Source: Rhabdobacter roseus (GTDB taxonomy: Bacteria; Bacteroidota; Bacteroidia; Cytophagales; Spirosomataceae). From it: 64,000 bases of DNA. The notes under the pieces were generated by a model. The model worked only from the letters and a program-made list of their open reading frames with translations. It had not been told where the DNA came from and made no database searches. Shown here piece by piece: positions 42,706-50,763 of the stretch; the first letter of the stretch is position 1; every line of letters begins with the position of its first letter. The position numbers and the translations under genes are program-made. The stretch spans positions 1 through 64,000 of the forward strand of contig NZ_JACHGF010000006.1 in assembly GCF_014202275.1 (NCBI RefSeq), read 5' to 3'.

Positions 42706-43791
42706 ATGAATCCTTTCCCCAAACTACTTTCGATAGGCTTGCCGCTGATAATAGCGTGGTCGGTATTTTCCTGTCAGAAACAACAGCCGGATACAGCGAT
42801 GACAGATCCAATAACATCCGACAAGCCGGGCTTTTATGTAAAAGACCGATTTCTGTACGATCCCTGCCACAATAAAGTAACATTACGAGGTGTAAATAAA
42901 ATGAATATCTGGACGGACCGGCTGGGTACTTCATTTGTTGAAATAGCCCAAACCGGAGCAAACTGTGTGCGTATTGTCTGGAAAGCTCAGGAAGATAGCG
43001 GCCAGCCAACCAAAGCGGCCGAGCTTGACAACCTAATTACGGCCTGCGTAGCGCAGCAAATGATTCCGATGGTGGAAGTTCACGATGCAACGGGCAACTG
43101 GAGTAGGCTGGATGCGATGGTGGCGTTCTGGAAACGGCCCGATATCGTGGAGGTGATCCAGAAACACCAAAAATACCTGTTGGTTAATATTGCCAATGAA
43201 TGTGGCGATGACCAGGTGACCGATTCCCAGTTTACGCAAGGGTACCTTAAGGCCGTTCAGCAGCTTCGTCAGGCGGGCATTCGCACACCATTGGTCATCG
43301 ATGGTGCCGATTGGGGTAAAAACCTCGAACAGCTCGTTCGGGTTGGTCCGGGGCTGATTCAGGCCGATCCGGATCATAATTTGCTATTTTCGGTGCATAC
43401 CTACTGGCCGGTCGCTTTCGGGGCCACGCCACAATTTATCAAAGTACAATTCGAGGCCGCTGTCAATGCCGGTTTACCATTTATCGTGGGAGAATTTGCG
43501 GCTTACGGCGCTTATGCGGGTGGTGAAAGTATCTGCGGGCCTAAAGGACAGGTCGATTATGAGGCTATACTTACTGAAGCGCAACGGTTGGATATCGGTT
43601 GGCTGGCTTGGGAATGGGGACCGGGCAACGCCGGGGGAGGCGATCCGCTTTGCACGATCATGGATATGACGACCGATGGCCAGTTTAAAAACCTAGGAGG
43701 TTGGGGAAAAGAGGTGGCCATAACGCACGCAAACAGCATTCAAAAAACGTCGGTAAAGGCTCCCTCGCTGACTGGCCCGTGCCCTGAATAA
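42706..43791 (+). CDS. GH5-family-like glycoside hydrolase lipoprotein
   Basis: About 361 residues from the ATG at 42706. The lipoprotein signal is MNPFPKLLSIGLPLIIAWSVFSC, with Cys as lipid site, so the enzyme is exported and anchored. The (beta/alpha)8 cellulase/mannanase fold is indicated by LRGVNKMNIW, GANCVRIVW and the acid/base Glu in LLVNIANECGDD. Further support comes from VIDGADWG, LLFSVHTYWP and the nucleophile Glu in LPFIVGEFAAYGAY. The exact beta-glycan (mannan or cellulose-like) cannot be told. It is divergent from the propeller sensor, which may control it. It also precedes tssN by 248 bp on the same strand, without evidence of a T6SS role. Confidence 0.85.
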   Translation: MNPFPKLLSIGLPLIIAWSVFSCQKQQPDTAMTDPITSDKPGFYVKDRFLYDPCHNKVTLRGVNKMNIWTDRLGTSFVEIAQTGANCVRIVWKAQEDSGQPTKAAELDNLITACVAQQMIPMVEVHDATGNWSRLDAMVAFWKRPDIVEVIQKHQKYLLVNIANECGDDQVTDSQFTQGYLKAVQQLRQAGIRTPLVIDGADWGKNLEQLVRVGPGLIQADPDHNLLFSVHTYWPVAFGATPQFIKVQFEAAVNAGLPFIVGEFAAYGAYAGGESICGPKGQVDYEAILTEAQRLDIGWLAWEWGPGNAGGGDPLCTIMDMTTDGQFKNLGGWGKEVAITHANSIQKTSVKAPSLTGPCPE

Positions 43792-44039
43792 GTAATCAGC
43801 CTATGTCCGGTTTTTTGCACATGGTAATCAGCGGACACTCTTCCCATGGCTCCTTGCTATCCTTGGTTGGAGAGACCGTTTTTCGTGCATAAACGCGGCT
43901 CTAATTTTACTAAAAAGACAGCAGGAGAAAAGTTTTGTCGAATCCTCGTTGACTTTTTAACGTGTTCTCTTAAATTTCCGCAGATATTGCCTTAATAAAC
44001 TTAGATTAGTCCCCAACTACCGCTAACTCGCTCTTACTA

Positions 44040-44813
44040 ATGCCCAAAATATTTTCTAAAAACCGGCCTCGGGGACTTATCTATGTCGTTGTGGTTGGGC
44101 TAGTGCTGGGCACGGTTGGTTTCGCTGGCACGTTTGACAGTATCCATTTTCAACGGTATTATTTTCTGGTGCAGCTGTTGGCTCTTGGCATAGGGTTCGT
44201 ATACCAGTGGTTAAGCCGTCGGTTTGCGCCAGCACTATTTGTAACGTTTGGTTGGGGTTTGGTAACCACGCTGGCCATCCTTCTGCTCGCCATGGGATTC
44301 ACCTTGATACTCTACCAGCAAACCGGTTTCCTGGCCAGTCGATGGCCCTTCGTAACCAGTTTGCTGCCGTTTATAATTCCATTTTTAATCGTACAGGCCT
44401 ATCGATACTACGAACTTATTCCCTCCGCTACTTACCAAAAATGGTACTATCCGCTTGCTGGAGATATGCCGGATTTAGATCTTCTTGATCTGTCGAAGAT
44501 TTTAGTGATACAGTTCGAGTTTCTAAAGAAGCCCGATGATACTAACATTACTAACTTTAAGGCCAAAGCGCCCGTTGCCATGACGCTGGGTGATCTTTTC
44601 CTGGTTTTTATTAATGACTACAATGAGCGGACGCCCGCTAGTCCCATTCAATATACCGATGATGGAGGCCAGCCATTTGGGTGGGTATTTTCGAAAAAAA
44701 CGGCCTGGTGGCAGCGCCGGATTTTTCTCGACCCTACCCTAAACTTTATCCAAAATCAAGTAGACGATAACGATACGATTATCGCCATGCGGGTGGAAGA
44801 GCTCAACGCCTAG
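44040..44813 (+). CDS. tssN: TssN-like T6SS membrane protein (subtype iii)
   Basis: Protein of 257 residues. The N-terminal half has about four transmembrane helices (LIYVVVVGLVLGTVGFAG, YYFLVQLLALGIGFVYQWL, LVTTLAILLLAMGFTLILY, FVTSLLPFIIPFLIVQAYR). The soluble C-terminal half contains KILVIQFEFLKKPDDTNITNFKAKAPVAMTLGDLFLVFINDYNE. This layout fits TssN, a membrane component specific to Bacteroidota T6SS, where TssJ, TssL and TssM are absent. It is the only T6SS gene here on the plus strand. Its stop shares the bases CTAG with the vgrG stop. The name rests on layout and context. Confidence 0.75.
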   Translation: MPKIFSKNRPRGLIYVVVVGLVLGTVGFAGTFDSIHFQRYYFLVQLLALGIGFVYQWLSRRFAPALFVTFGWGLVTTLAILLLAMGFTLILYQQTGFLASRWPFVTSLLPFIIPFLIVQAYRYYELIPSATYQKWYYPLAGDMPDLDLLDLSKILVIQFEFLKKPDDTNITNFKAKAPVAMTLGDLFLVFINDYNERTPASPIQYTDDGGQPFGWVFSKKTAWWQRRIFLDPTLNFIQNQVDDNDTIIAMRVEELNA

Positions 44814-46606
44814 TTCAGCATAATCAGCCCCCCTTTCACTTCTACCATCGCGTCGCCTTTAATGGAGGTTTGAGTACCTTCGAGTGAAAGCTGGGCGTTG
44901 GCCTTAATTGTGGCCGTACCGTCGGCAGCGGCCTGGATTTTCGCCCCTTTAATCCCGACGCTGGCAGTACCTTCCAGCTTCACTGCATTGGAAGCTTTGA
45001 GTTCTATGTTATTTTGGGCCTCAAGTTTTAAATCATTTGATGCCGTTATCTGAATATCCTTCCCTGAAATGACAACATCGCCCTGTGTTTCGATGGTTAT
45101 TTTACCGTCGTCAGCAAACGACAGCAGCACGTGGGTATCCGTTTTGTTGGTGTTGGTCAGTTCTATTTTTTGCTCACCGTCTTTATCGTACAGACTAATC
45201 TGGTTGCCGCCTTTGGTTTGAATATACTTTTGCAGGTTGTTGCGCTGGGTATAGCTTACACCGTCTTTTTTAGGATATAAACTCGTCAGTACAAACGGGT
45301 ATTCGGCCAGATTTGACTCATAGGCAACCATAACCTGAGCATTTATCTCCGGCACAAACAGCATCCCCTGGCCTTCGGCGCTATAAGGATGGGCTACTCG
45401 TAGCCAGTCGGAGTCTTTACTGGTACCGGGCCACATGAATTCTACTTTTACGCGACCTAATTGGTCGGGGTCTTCGTTATCAATGACTCTGGCCAGTTCT
45501 GGCTGTCCAATGGGTAAGCGAAACGACGGATTTGGGGGTGGGTAACTGACCGAATTAGGTACGGCACGGAAGGTATTGGAATAATTTCCACTGCTGTCTA
45601 ACGAATGTGTGATGTGCGTAACCCGGTAGCTTCCGAAGTTTTCTTCGGAAGTACCACCTTCGGTAATGCGAGTACCTTTTACGGAAATAACGGTACCGAC
45701 CGAAATATCGGGGTTTTCGCCAAAGCCTTGAAAGTCAACGAGTCGACTAGCTTCGGTGGCTTTGTGGGTTTTGGTAATCTCATCCATTTCGCTTTGGTTG
45801 TACACGGGTTTGGATAGAGGTAACTGAGATTCCTCACTGAACATTTTTTCCGACTCCTCTAAGGTAAAATCCCCCCACTGCCCTAAGCCGCTTAGCGGCT
45901 GGTTTTTCGAGTGACTTTCGTAGGTCTGGTCGACTAGGTAGTTATACCGACTGTAAAGAAATTTGGCAGGTTTTAGCCGCAAACTCATGACAAAGGTTTG
46001 CATACCGTCAACTTTGAAATCAACGGATTGGCCGTCAGGTTTGCCGAACACCAACTGCTGGCCGTCGTAGAAGCACCATTCGCCATATTCAGCGGCCAGC
46101 CGCGCCAGAAACTCGAAGTTGGTTTCGTCGTACTGCACAACGTACTTCAGTGAGCCGGTATGCTTTGGTTTGACTGATCTCTTTAGTAAATTACTCGCAT
46201 AAGGACTCAGCACCTGATCGACTATATCGGCCAGACTACTTTGCAGAAACGTCCGACGTAGTCGACTGTCTTCCAATAGAATGGTAAGGCCATACCCCTT
46301 TAGGAAAAAGACATTGGAAGTGTCACTGGTATTTTTCAGGGCTAGTTCGGTAACGATACCCTTGAAATGGAAATCGAAAGAGCCTTTTTCAAGCAGGGGC
46401 TCAAACGAAAACTGGATGGTTTTGCCAACCACATGGCGGTGTGACTCGTGAAAAAACAGTTCGTTGGTGTCTTCCAGCTCCTCGAACGGTACCGAGAGTT
46501 CAAACTGATGATGACCGAACAAGTCTTGTTCAATGGACAGGAGCAAAACGTTTTTCAGTTCCTTGCCGCCTTCCAGTTCTACGTGGGTTATGACCTGCTT
46601 GGCCAT
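44810..46606 (-). CDS. tssI: VgrG spike protein
   Basis: Spike of the T6SS tail tip, 598 residues, homologous to phage gp27-gp5. The gp27-like part (1-380) includes SLADIVDQVLSPYASNLLKRS and NFEFLARLAAEYGEWCFYDG. The gp5-like OB domain reads LGRVKVEFMWPGTSKDSDWLRVAHPYSAEGQGMLFVPEINAQVMVAYE. A triple-stranded needle region of repeats follows (DVVISGKDIQITASNDLKLEAQNNIELKAS pattern). It ends soon after the needle (KGGLIMLN), so it carries no fused effector domain. Last gene of the operon; its stop overlaps the convergent tssN stop. No effector/immunity pair follows it. Confidence 0.93.
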   Translation of the reverse strand: MAKQVITHVELEGGKELKNVLLLSIEQDLFGHHQFELSVPFEELEDTNELFFHESHRHVVGKTIQFSFEPLLEKGSFDFHFKGIVTELALKNTSDTSNVFFLKGYGLTILLEDSRLRRTFLQSSLADIVDQVLSPYASNLLKRSVKPKHTGSLKYVVQYDETNFEFLARLAAEYGEWCFYDGQQLVFGKPDGQSVDFKVDGMQTFVMSLRLKPAKFLYSRYNYLVDQTYESHSKNQPLSGLGQWGDFTLEESEKMFSEESQLPLSKPVYNQSEMDEITKTHKATEASRLVDFQGFGENPDISVGTVISVKGTRITEGGTSEENFGSYRVTHITHSLDSSGNYSNTFRAVPNSVSYPPPNPSFRLPIGQPELARVIDNEDPDQLGRVKVEFMWPGTSKDSDWLRVAHPYSAEGQGMLFVPEINAQVMVAYESNLAEYPFVLTSLYPKKDGVSYTQRNNLQKYIQTKGGNQISLYDKDGEQKIELTNTNKTDTHVLLSFADDGKITIETQGDVVISGKDIQITASNDLKLEAQNNIELKASNAVKLEGTASVGIKGAKIQAAADGTATIKANAQLSLEGTQTSIKGDAMVEVKGGLIMLN

Positions 46607-46609
46607 GGA

Positions 46610-47116
46610 TCAGGTGTTTTGATGGTCAATACCGTCGAGTTTAATTTTTGCCGCCGATAGTCGTATGAGAATGCAATTACTGACGCGGGTGCGCTCCGCA
46701 AAGCGTATGATGGTTTTTGTGTTGTTCATTACTCTCTCTAAAAAGAGATTTTCCTTTACAATGTCGGTACTTAATGTTTCGGCGAGAGCCTCAAAAACGG
46801 CGTCTGTGTTCGTGAGGTTATAAGACGACATAAACTCGAAGTAAAAGGTCGCATAGGCATCCTGGAATTCGAGCTTCTGTAGGACAGAGCGCTGATCAAT
46901 ACGATCAAAGACAATTTCGCCGTTTTTTTTGGCCGTGGGTCCCGTTGCCCAGTCGCCTAATAAGTCGTCATCCGTACTCCCCAAAATCAGAATAATGACG
47001 CCGCCACGTATACCAGACACGGGCCGACCCCGCTCGTATTTTTGCGATAGCGTGTGCGTGCACTGTAGCACATCGAACGTTTTACCTTCTATGGTTAGGG
47101 TTGCCTTGAATGACAT
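46610..47116 (-). CDS. tssD: T6SS tube protein TssD/Hcp, long form 2
   Basis: Hcp-like tube protein of the Bacteroidota type, 168 residues, 3 bp upstream of vgrG. The core is MSFKATLTIEGKTFDVLQCTHTLSQKYERGRPVSG, followed by strands with NGEIVFDRIDQRSVLQKLEFQDAYATFY. Compared with the short paralogues it has an insertion of about 40 residues before the last strand (AETLSTDIVKENLFLERVMNN). It then ends RTRVSNCILIRLSAAKIKLDGIDHQN, which matches long form 1. A tube-end, adaptor or effector-carrying role is possible. Confidence 0.85.
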   Translation of the reverse strand: MSFKATLTIEGKTFDVLQCTHTLSQKYERGRPVSGIRGGVIILILGSTDDDLLGDWATGPTAKKNGEIVFDRIDQRSVLQKLEFQDAYATFYFEFMSSYNLTNTDAVFEALAETLSTDIVKENLFLERVMNNTKTIIRFAERTRVSNCILIRLSAAKIKLDGIDHQNT

Positions 47117-47130
47117 ACTGAAACAAGTTA

Positions 47131-47502
47131 TTAAACACTGAGTGTGCCTTTGTTGAACGTAACTTCTGCGCCTATGATATTAATGATCGTAGTGAGGTAA
47201 TCGACATCCGCAAAAAACTCATCTTTATACAAGACACAGTGAGCCTTTTTGAATTCAATTTCCTTAAAAGTAGCATCCTCGTCAATACGGTTTAGGGTAA
47301 TTTTTCCATCTTTCTGCATGTTAGGGTCAAGCATCCAGTTCTTAATGGCGGCGTCGTCCAACGCATCCAAACTCACCACAACGCCCCAATTGGGGCGAGA
47401 GGCAGGCTCACCCCGTTGGTTTTCATCACGAACTACGCGCAGCAACATCCAGTTGATGTTGTAGTCTGTTCCATCTATGTTTAGAGTCGCTTCAAAAGCC
47501 AT
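47131..47502 (-). CDS. tssD: T6SS tube protein TssD/Hcp, short form 2
   Basis: Tube protein of 123 residues, the usual length for subtype iii Hcp. The sequence runs from MAFEATLNIDGTDYNINWMLL, through GEPASRPNWGVVVSLDALDD and KDGKITLNRIDEDATFKEIEFKKAHCVLY, to the C-terminal strand IIGAEVTFNKGTLSV. The hexameric ring of such proteins stacks into the inner tube expelled by sheath contraction. It lies between the two long forms, with 14 bp to the downstream gene and 70 bp to the upstream one. Confidence 0.88.
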   Translation of the reverse strand: MAFEATLNIDGTDYNINWMLLRVVRDENQRGEPASRPNWGVVVSLDALDDAAIKNWMLDPNMQKDGKITLNRIDEDATFKEIEFKKAHCVLYKDEFFADVDYLTTIINIIGAEVTFNKGTLSV

Positions 47503-47572
47503 GAGTCAATGACAATTAGTAATTATACTACGTTCGGATTCCAGGAAAAATGTTGCCCAGACCCACCGGGGG

Positions 47573-48112
47573 TTATGACCACATATTATCATGGTCGATA
47601 TCCCGTATTTTAAGTTTCTCACTGGAAAGGGAAATGAACATGCAGTAGGCAATCCCCGTTCGTTTCTGAAAATCCCGTACCATATTTCTCTGAGCCTTGA
47701 GCACAGTCACCTCCGGGTCTTTGGCGTCATTCAAAACATTCATACCATACTCAAACATGACACTGCTGACATCTTCAGTAGTGCCTATTTGATTAAAGGT
47801 ATTAGCCAATCCTTCATCGGCGTAGAAACTTTCCAAGATACTGGTAATAAAACCCTGCTCGAAAGCATACTCGATAAACTTGGAATCCTGATCTGTCCGG
47901 TAGGTCGTAATTTTGCCACTTTCCATGCGGGTATGCTCCGTTTGCCACTCAAAGAAAAAATCACTGCCTGCATTGAGGATTAGGTAAAAATCGCCCAGAT
48001 AGACGCCAGATGCGGGTTTCCCCTGCGCGTTATATTTCTGCTTGAGACTGAGCGAAAATTCAAGCACGGAGAATTCTTCTCCGGCAATGGATAAGGTTGC
48101 CTTGTTTGCCAT
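47573..48112 (-). CDS. tssD: T6SS tube protein TssD/Hcp, long form 1
   Basis: Tube-protein homologue of 179 residues. The N-terminal core MANKATLSIAGEEFSVLEFSLSLKQKY and PASGVYLGDFYLIL matches the family. Residues about 95-150 are an insertion absent from the short forms (LANTFNQIGTTEDVSSVMFEYGMNV and onward). The end, RTGIAYCMFISLSSEKLKIRDIDHDN, closely resembles the end of long form 2. The similar ends show that the two long forms share an ancestor rather than being independent extensions. Confidence 0.85.
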   Translation of the reverse strand: MANKATLSIAGEEFSVLEFSLSLKQKYNAQGKPASGVYLGDFYLILNAGSDFFFEWQTEHTRMESGKITTYRTDQDSKFIEYAFEQGFITSILESFYADEGLANTFNQIGTTEDVSSVMFEYGMNVLNDAKDPEVTVLKAQRNMVRDFQKRTGIAYCMFISLSSEKLKIRDIDHDNMWS

Positions 48113-48142
48113 GGCATCAAGTTGGTTTAGAAAGAATTTTAA

Positions 48143-48523
48143 CTAAGCGTCGTATTTAAGGGTTGCATTGCCGTTTGAAATCTCCTCACCCGTAATCAGT
48201 AAGGTTGTTGACATGAATTCGGCATCAGCAATAAATTTTTCCGTCATGGAGTAACACATGGCTTTTTTGAGCGTCCATGTCTTCAAAACGCTATCGTCAT
48301 CGGAATTATAATAGGTAATTGTCGCATCCTTTACACCGTTTTTATCGACCATCCAGCCCGTTATAGTACTGTCTTCTTCCACATCGATAGCTGCGACCAC
48401 TATCCAGGAGCTTTTCGAAGAGGGGCGGCCTTTGGGATCACGTTTTCTGCTGCTGTAAAAATGCAGCCGACTCAGGGGATGTATCACCCCGTCAACTTCC
48501 AGGTCTGCTCTAAATGAAGCCAT
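48143..48523 (-). CDS. tssD: T6SS tube protein TssD/Hcp, short form 1
   Basis: Tube protein of 126 residues and the first of four tandem paralogues after tssC, so the best candidate for the main tube subunit. Family features: MASFRADLEVDGVIHPLSRLHFYSSRKRDPKGRPSS, then WIVVAAIDVEEDSTITGWMVDKNG, and the C-terminal LLITGEEISNGNATLKYDA. The GRPSS/GxPxS turn and the strand following it are shared by all four copies. It is separated from tssC by 50 bp. Confidence 0.9.
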   Translation of the reverse strand: MASFRADLEVDGVIHPLSRLHFYSSRKRDPKGRPSSKSSWIVVAAIDVEEDSTITGWMVDKNGVKDATITYYNSDDDSVLKTWTLKKAMCYSMTEKFIADAEFMSTTLLITGEEISNGNATLKYDA

Positions 48524-48573
48524 GTTTACAAAGGTTTAAGAATTAAAATGTAGATAATGAGCTATCAGAAAAG

Positions 48574-49935
48574 CTATTGCTGGTCATAATCTGCTTTCCA
48601 TTCTGCCGAATCGGGGTCCTCGCCTTTCTGCCCGTCGAGTTTGATCAGAAATGTCTTGGCCGGGAAATACGGGATCATGTGGATATCGAGTAAAATCCGG
48701 TCTTTCTTCTTGGGGTCCTGTTCGAAGCGCATGAGCTTGAATTTTTCGATGAGTTTACCCGGTCCGGTCACGCTATCCAGAAATTTGACAATCTGCTTTT
48801 GAATGTCCATGCGGGTATTGGTATTGAAGTTCTCGAACGCCCGGCGGTTGAGAAAGTCAATAAGTACCTTAGTGATGTAGTCAAAGACCCGCACTACCGA
48901 GTAGGTCTGTAACCCAATGTTGTCGCCGTTGAATAGGGTTTTAGCCGAAAAAGGCATCACCTTGCCGTATTCATTGACCATCGGAATTAGTCCCATTTTT
49001 TCCAGTGTCGAGATTTCACTTTTTTTCAGCGGAAACCGGACGCCATCTGCCTCGTTGAGGGCACCGTGCTTGCGCCCGGCGGTCACCTGCGACATCAGCG
49101 TACCATAAACCTTACCGGCCAGCGCGCTCGAACCGGGCACGTAGAGGTCATCTTCCTCACCAACGTCCTGATGCCGCCCGCGGCCCGTCAGCCAGTTGCA
49201 GGTCATCATCACATTTGAGAGGTAGGGATCACCACCCGTCAGGTCGGCTGACTCAAAGAGGTCGATCACGTCTTCGGGAGCATCTAAGTGCTGAAAGTCC
49301 GTCACCATCATCACTTTGTTCTTATGCGCAATTTGGGCCCATTTATCCACCACTTTTTTAGCGCCTAAATAGCCGGGCAGCACCAGCAGGGAGTAACTGT
49401 CGCGCAGGTCGAGTCGGTCGTAGTTGCTGGCGAATTCTTCGGCTACAGCATCGATAAACGTAGTATTATCGAGATCAGTAAGCTGTTCCGGCTCGGCGTT
49501 CATGATGTTGACATTCTTGACCTTATCCTGATCGGTGTTGGCGTAGAAACTGGCCACTGAGCGGTATGATTGCTCCAAGCCCCGGTTTGCTTCGAACGCC
49601 CGGCGCAGGTTTTCGCTTAGCAGTGTCTGAGCGGTTTCGGCTTTGGATTGTGCCGTTTGGACTAAATCGGTTACGGACTCCGAACTGTTTAGTAAATCGA
49701 GCACCAGATGCAGCCTTTTGCTCAGTTCCGTACGCTCATTCGCTTTGGCCTGTTCAGTCAGAAATATTTTTTTTCGGGCCTTTTTTTCCGGGTTTAGGTT
49801 CTGAACCCCTTCTAAGGTGGTTTCCAGAATACCAAAGCCACCGTATTTAGCCAATCTGGTGCAGCTATCATCCAGCGAAGGCGCTGCTTCTGCCGTTTTT
49901 TCGCTTACTTTTAATGATTTGTCCTGTGCTTCCAT
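48574..49935 (-). CDS. tssC: T6SS contractile sheath large subunit TssC
   Basis: VipB-like sheath protein of about 453 residues from the ATG at 49935 (MEAQDKSLK); a TTG at 49947 is less likely. Features include the N-terminal helix that inserts into TssB neighbours, the central LDLRDSYSLLVLPGYLGAKKVVDKWAQIAHKNKVMMVTDFQH, VMMTCNWLTGRGRHQ, and the C-terminal handshake region ending LDIHMIPYFPAKTFLIKLDGQKG. Together with TssB it forms the sheath whose contraction drives the Hcp tube. It follows tssB by 27 bp. Confidence 0.93.
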   Translation of the reverse strand: MEAQDKSLKVSEKTAEAAPSLDDSCTRLAKYGGFGILETTLEGVQNLNPEKKARKKIFLTEQAKANERTELSKRLHLVLDLLNSSESVTDLVQTAQSKAETAQTLLSENLRRAFEANRGLEQSYRSVASFYANTDQDKVKNVNIMNAEPEQLTDLDNTTFIDAVAEEFASNYDRLDLRDSYSLLVLPGYLGAKKVVDKWAQIAHKNKVMMVTDFQHLDAPEDVIDLFESADLTGGDPYLSNVMMTCNWLTGRGRHQDVGEEDDLYVPGSSALAGKVYGTLMSQVTAGRKHGALNEADGVRFPLKKSEISTLEKMGLIPMVNEYGKVMPFSAKTLFNGDNIGLQTYSVVRVFDYITKVLIDFLNRRAFENFNTNTRMDIQKQIVKFLDSVTGPGKLIEKFKLMRFEQDPKKKDRILLDIHMIPYFPAKTFLIKLDGQKGEDPDSAEWKADYDQQ

Positions 49936-49962
49936 AAAGTTGTTCAAGGGTTAGGGAGTAGG

Positions 49963-50409
49963 TTATTGAGCCTCTTCCAGTTCACGAATCATAGCTTGAA
50001 TCGCTGCCACATAGGCTGCTTTCCCGTCGGGGTTTTCGAGCATCGTTTTCAGGATTTTGTTTGATTTGAGCTGCCGCACATACCGCTGGAAATCTTCAAA
50101 CGTCATGTTCAACTCCTGGAGATACTGACTCTGGGCAATGATGCCCTTCTTACTGAAGTCAGCAAGCGAGCTAAACCGCAGTGTTTCGCTAATCGAACTG
50201 CCCTCCTCAGTGTCGAACTCGACCTCTTGCTCGGGCTGGAAATAGGCGAATACCTCACCCACCGTTTTGAGTCCTTCCACTACCTGAGGACGGATGGGGG
50301 GATCAGCCGTTAGTTTCTCGATCAGCAGTGTTTTGTTCTGGGGTATATCAACGATGCTCTCGCTGACGTTGAGCTTTCGCTCCTGTCCACCAATTCCGTA
50401 GTCAAACAT
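49963..50409 (-). CDS. tssB: T6SS contractile sheath small subunit TssB
   Basis: VipA-like sheath protein, 148 residues, normal for the subtype. Recognisable features are the acidic EQEVEFDTEEG, LRFSSLADFSKKGIIAQSQYLQELNMTFEDFQRYVRQLKSNKILKTMLENP, and the C-terminal helix YVAAIQAMIRELEEAQ. It forms a heterodimer with TssC, encoded directly downstream. It lies 48 bp after the PAAR gene. Confidence 0.9.
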   Translation of the reverse strand: MFDYGIGGQERKLNVSESIVDIPQNKTLLIEKLTADPPIRPQVVEGLKTVGEVFAYFQPEQEVEFDTEEGSSISETLRFSSLADFSKKGIIAQSQYLQELNMTFEDFQRYVRQLKSNKILKTMLENPDGKAAYVAAIQAMIRELEEAQ

Positions 50410-50457
50410 AGTCGTTTAATTGGTTAAGTGATTTATAAATCAGTGCTTTAGGCTTGT

Positions 50458-50760
50458 TTAGCCGCCAATCAGAACAGTAGGGTAGCCTACTACGATACTG
50501 CCCCCGTGGGCGGTCAGGTCGCCCATCCGAGCGGCTGGTTTGCCACCGATCAATACCGTAGCCGATCCTTTAGTGATGACATCGGGCGGACCAACGCACG
50601 TACACATATCGCCCATAGTAGCGGCTGGTTGCCCACCAATGAGTACGGTTGGTATACCCGGCCCCATAATGGGCCCGCCAACGTGCGGGATGGGTACAAC
50701 GGCGGGGGTAACCATTGGGCAAACGTGCATATCCATCAATCGGGCGGCTGGCTGAGACAT
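50458..50760 (-). CDS. PAAR-domain spike tip protein
   Basis: Protein of 100 residues made almost entirely of the PAAR fold: PAARLMDMHVCPM at the start, then repeated PTVLIGGQPAATMGD, ATVLIGGKPAARMGD and YPTVLIGG units. His, Cys and further residues likely bind the zinc at the tip. It sharpens the VgrG spike and can carry effectors; no extra domain is fused here. It is separated from clpV by three bases, which is an unusual place for a PAAR gene since most lie next to vgrG. Confidence 0.93.
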   Translation of the reverse strand: MSQPAARLMDMHVCPMVTPAVVPIPHVGGPIMGPGIPTVLIGGQPAATMGDMCTCVGPPDVITKGSATVLIGGKPAARMGDLTAHGGSIVVGYPTVLIGG

Positions 50761-50763
50761 GGC

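Noticed and set aside
42706-43791. GH5-like lipoprotein as a T6SS effector
   Set aside because: It carries a lipoprotein signal peptide, which implies Sec export, and has no Hcp, VgrG or PAAR fusion. Proximity to tssN is not enough.
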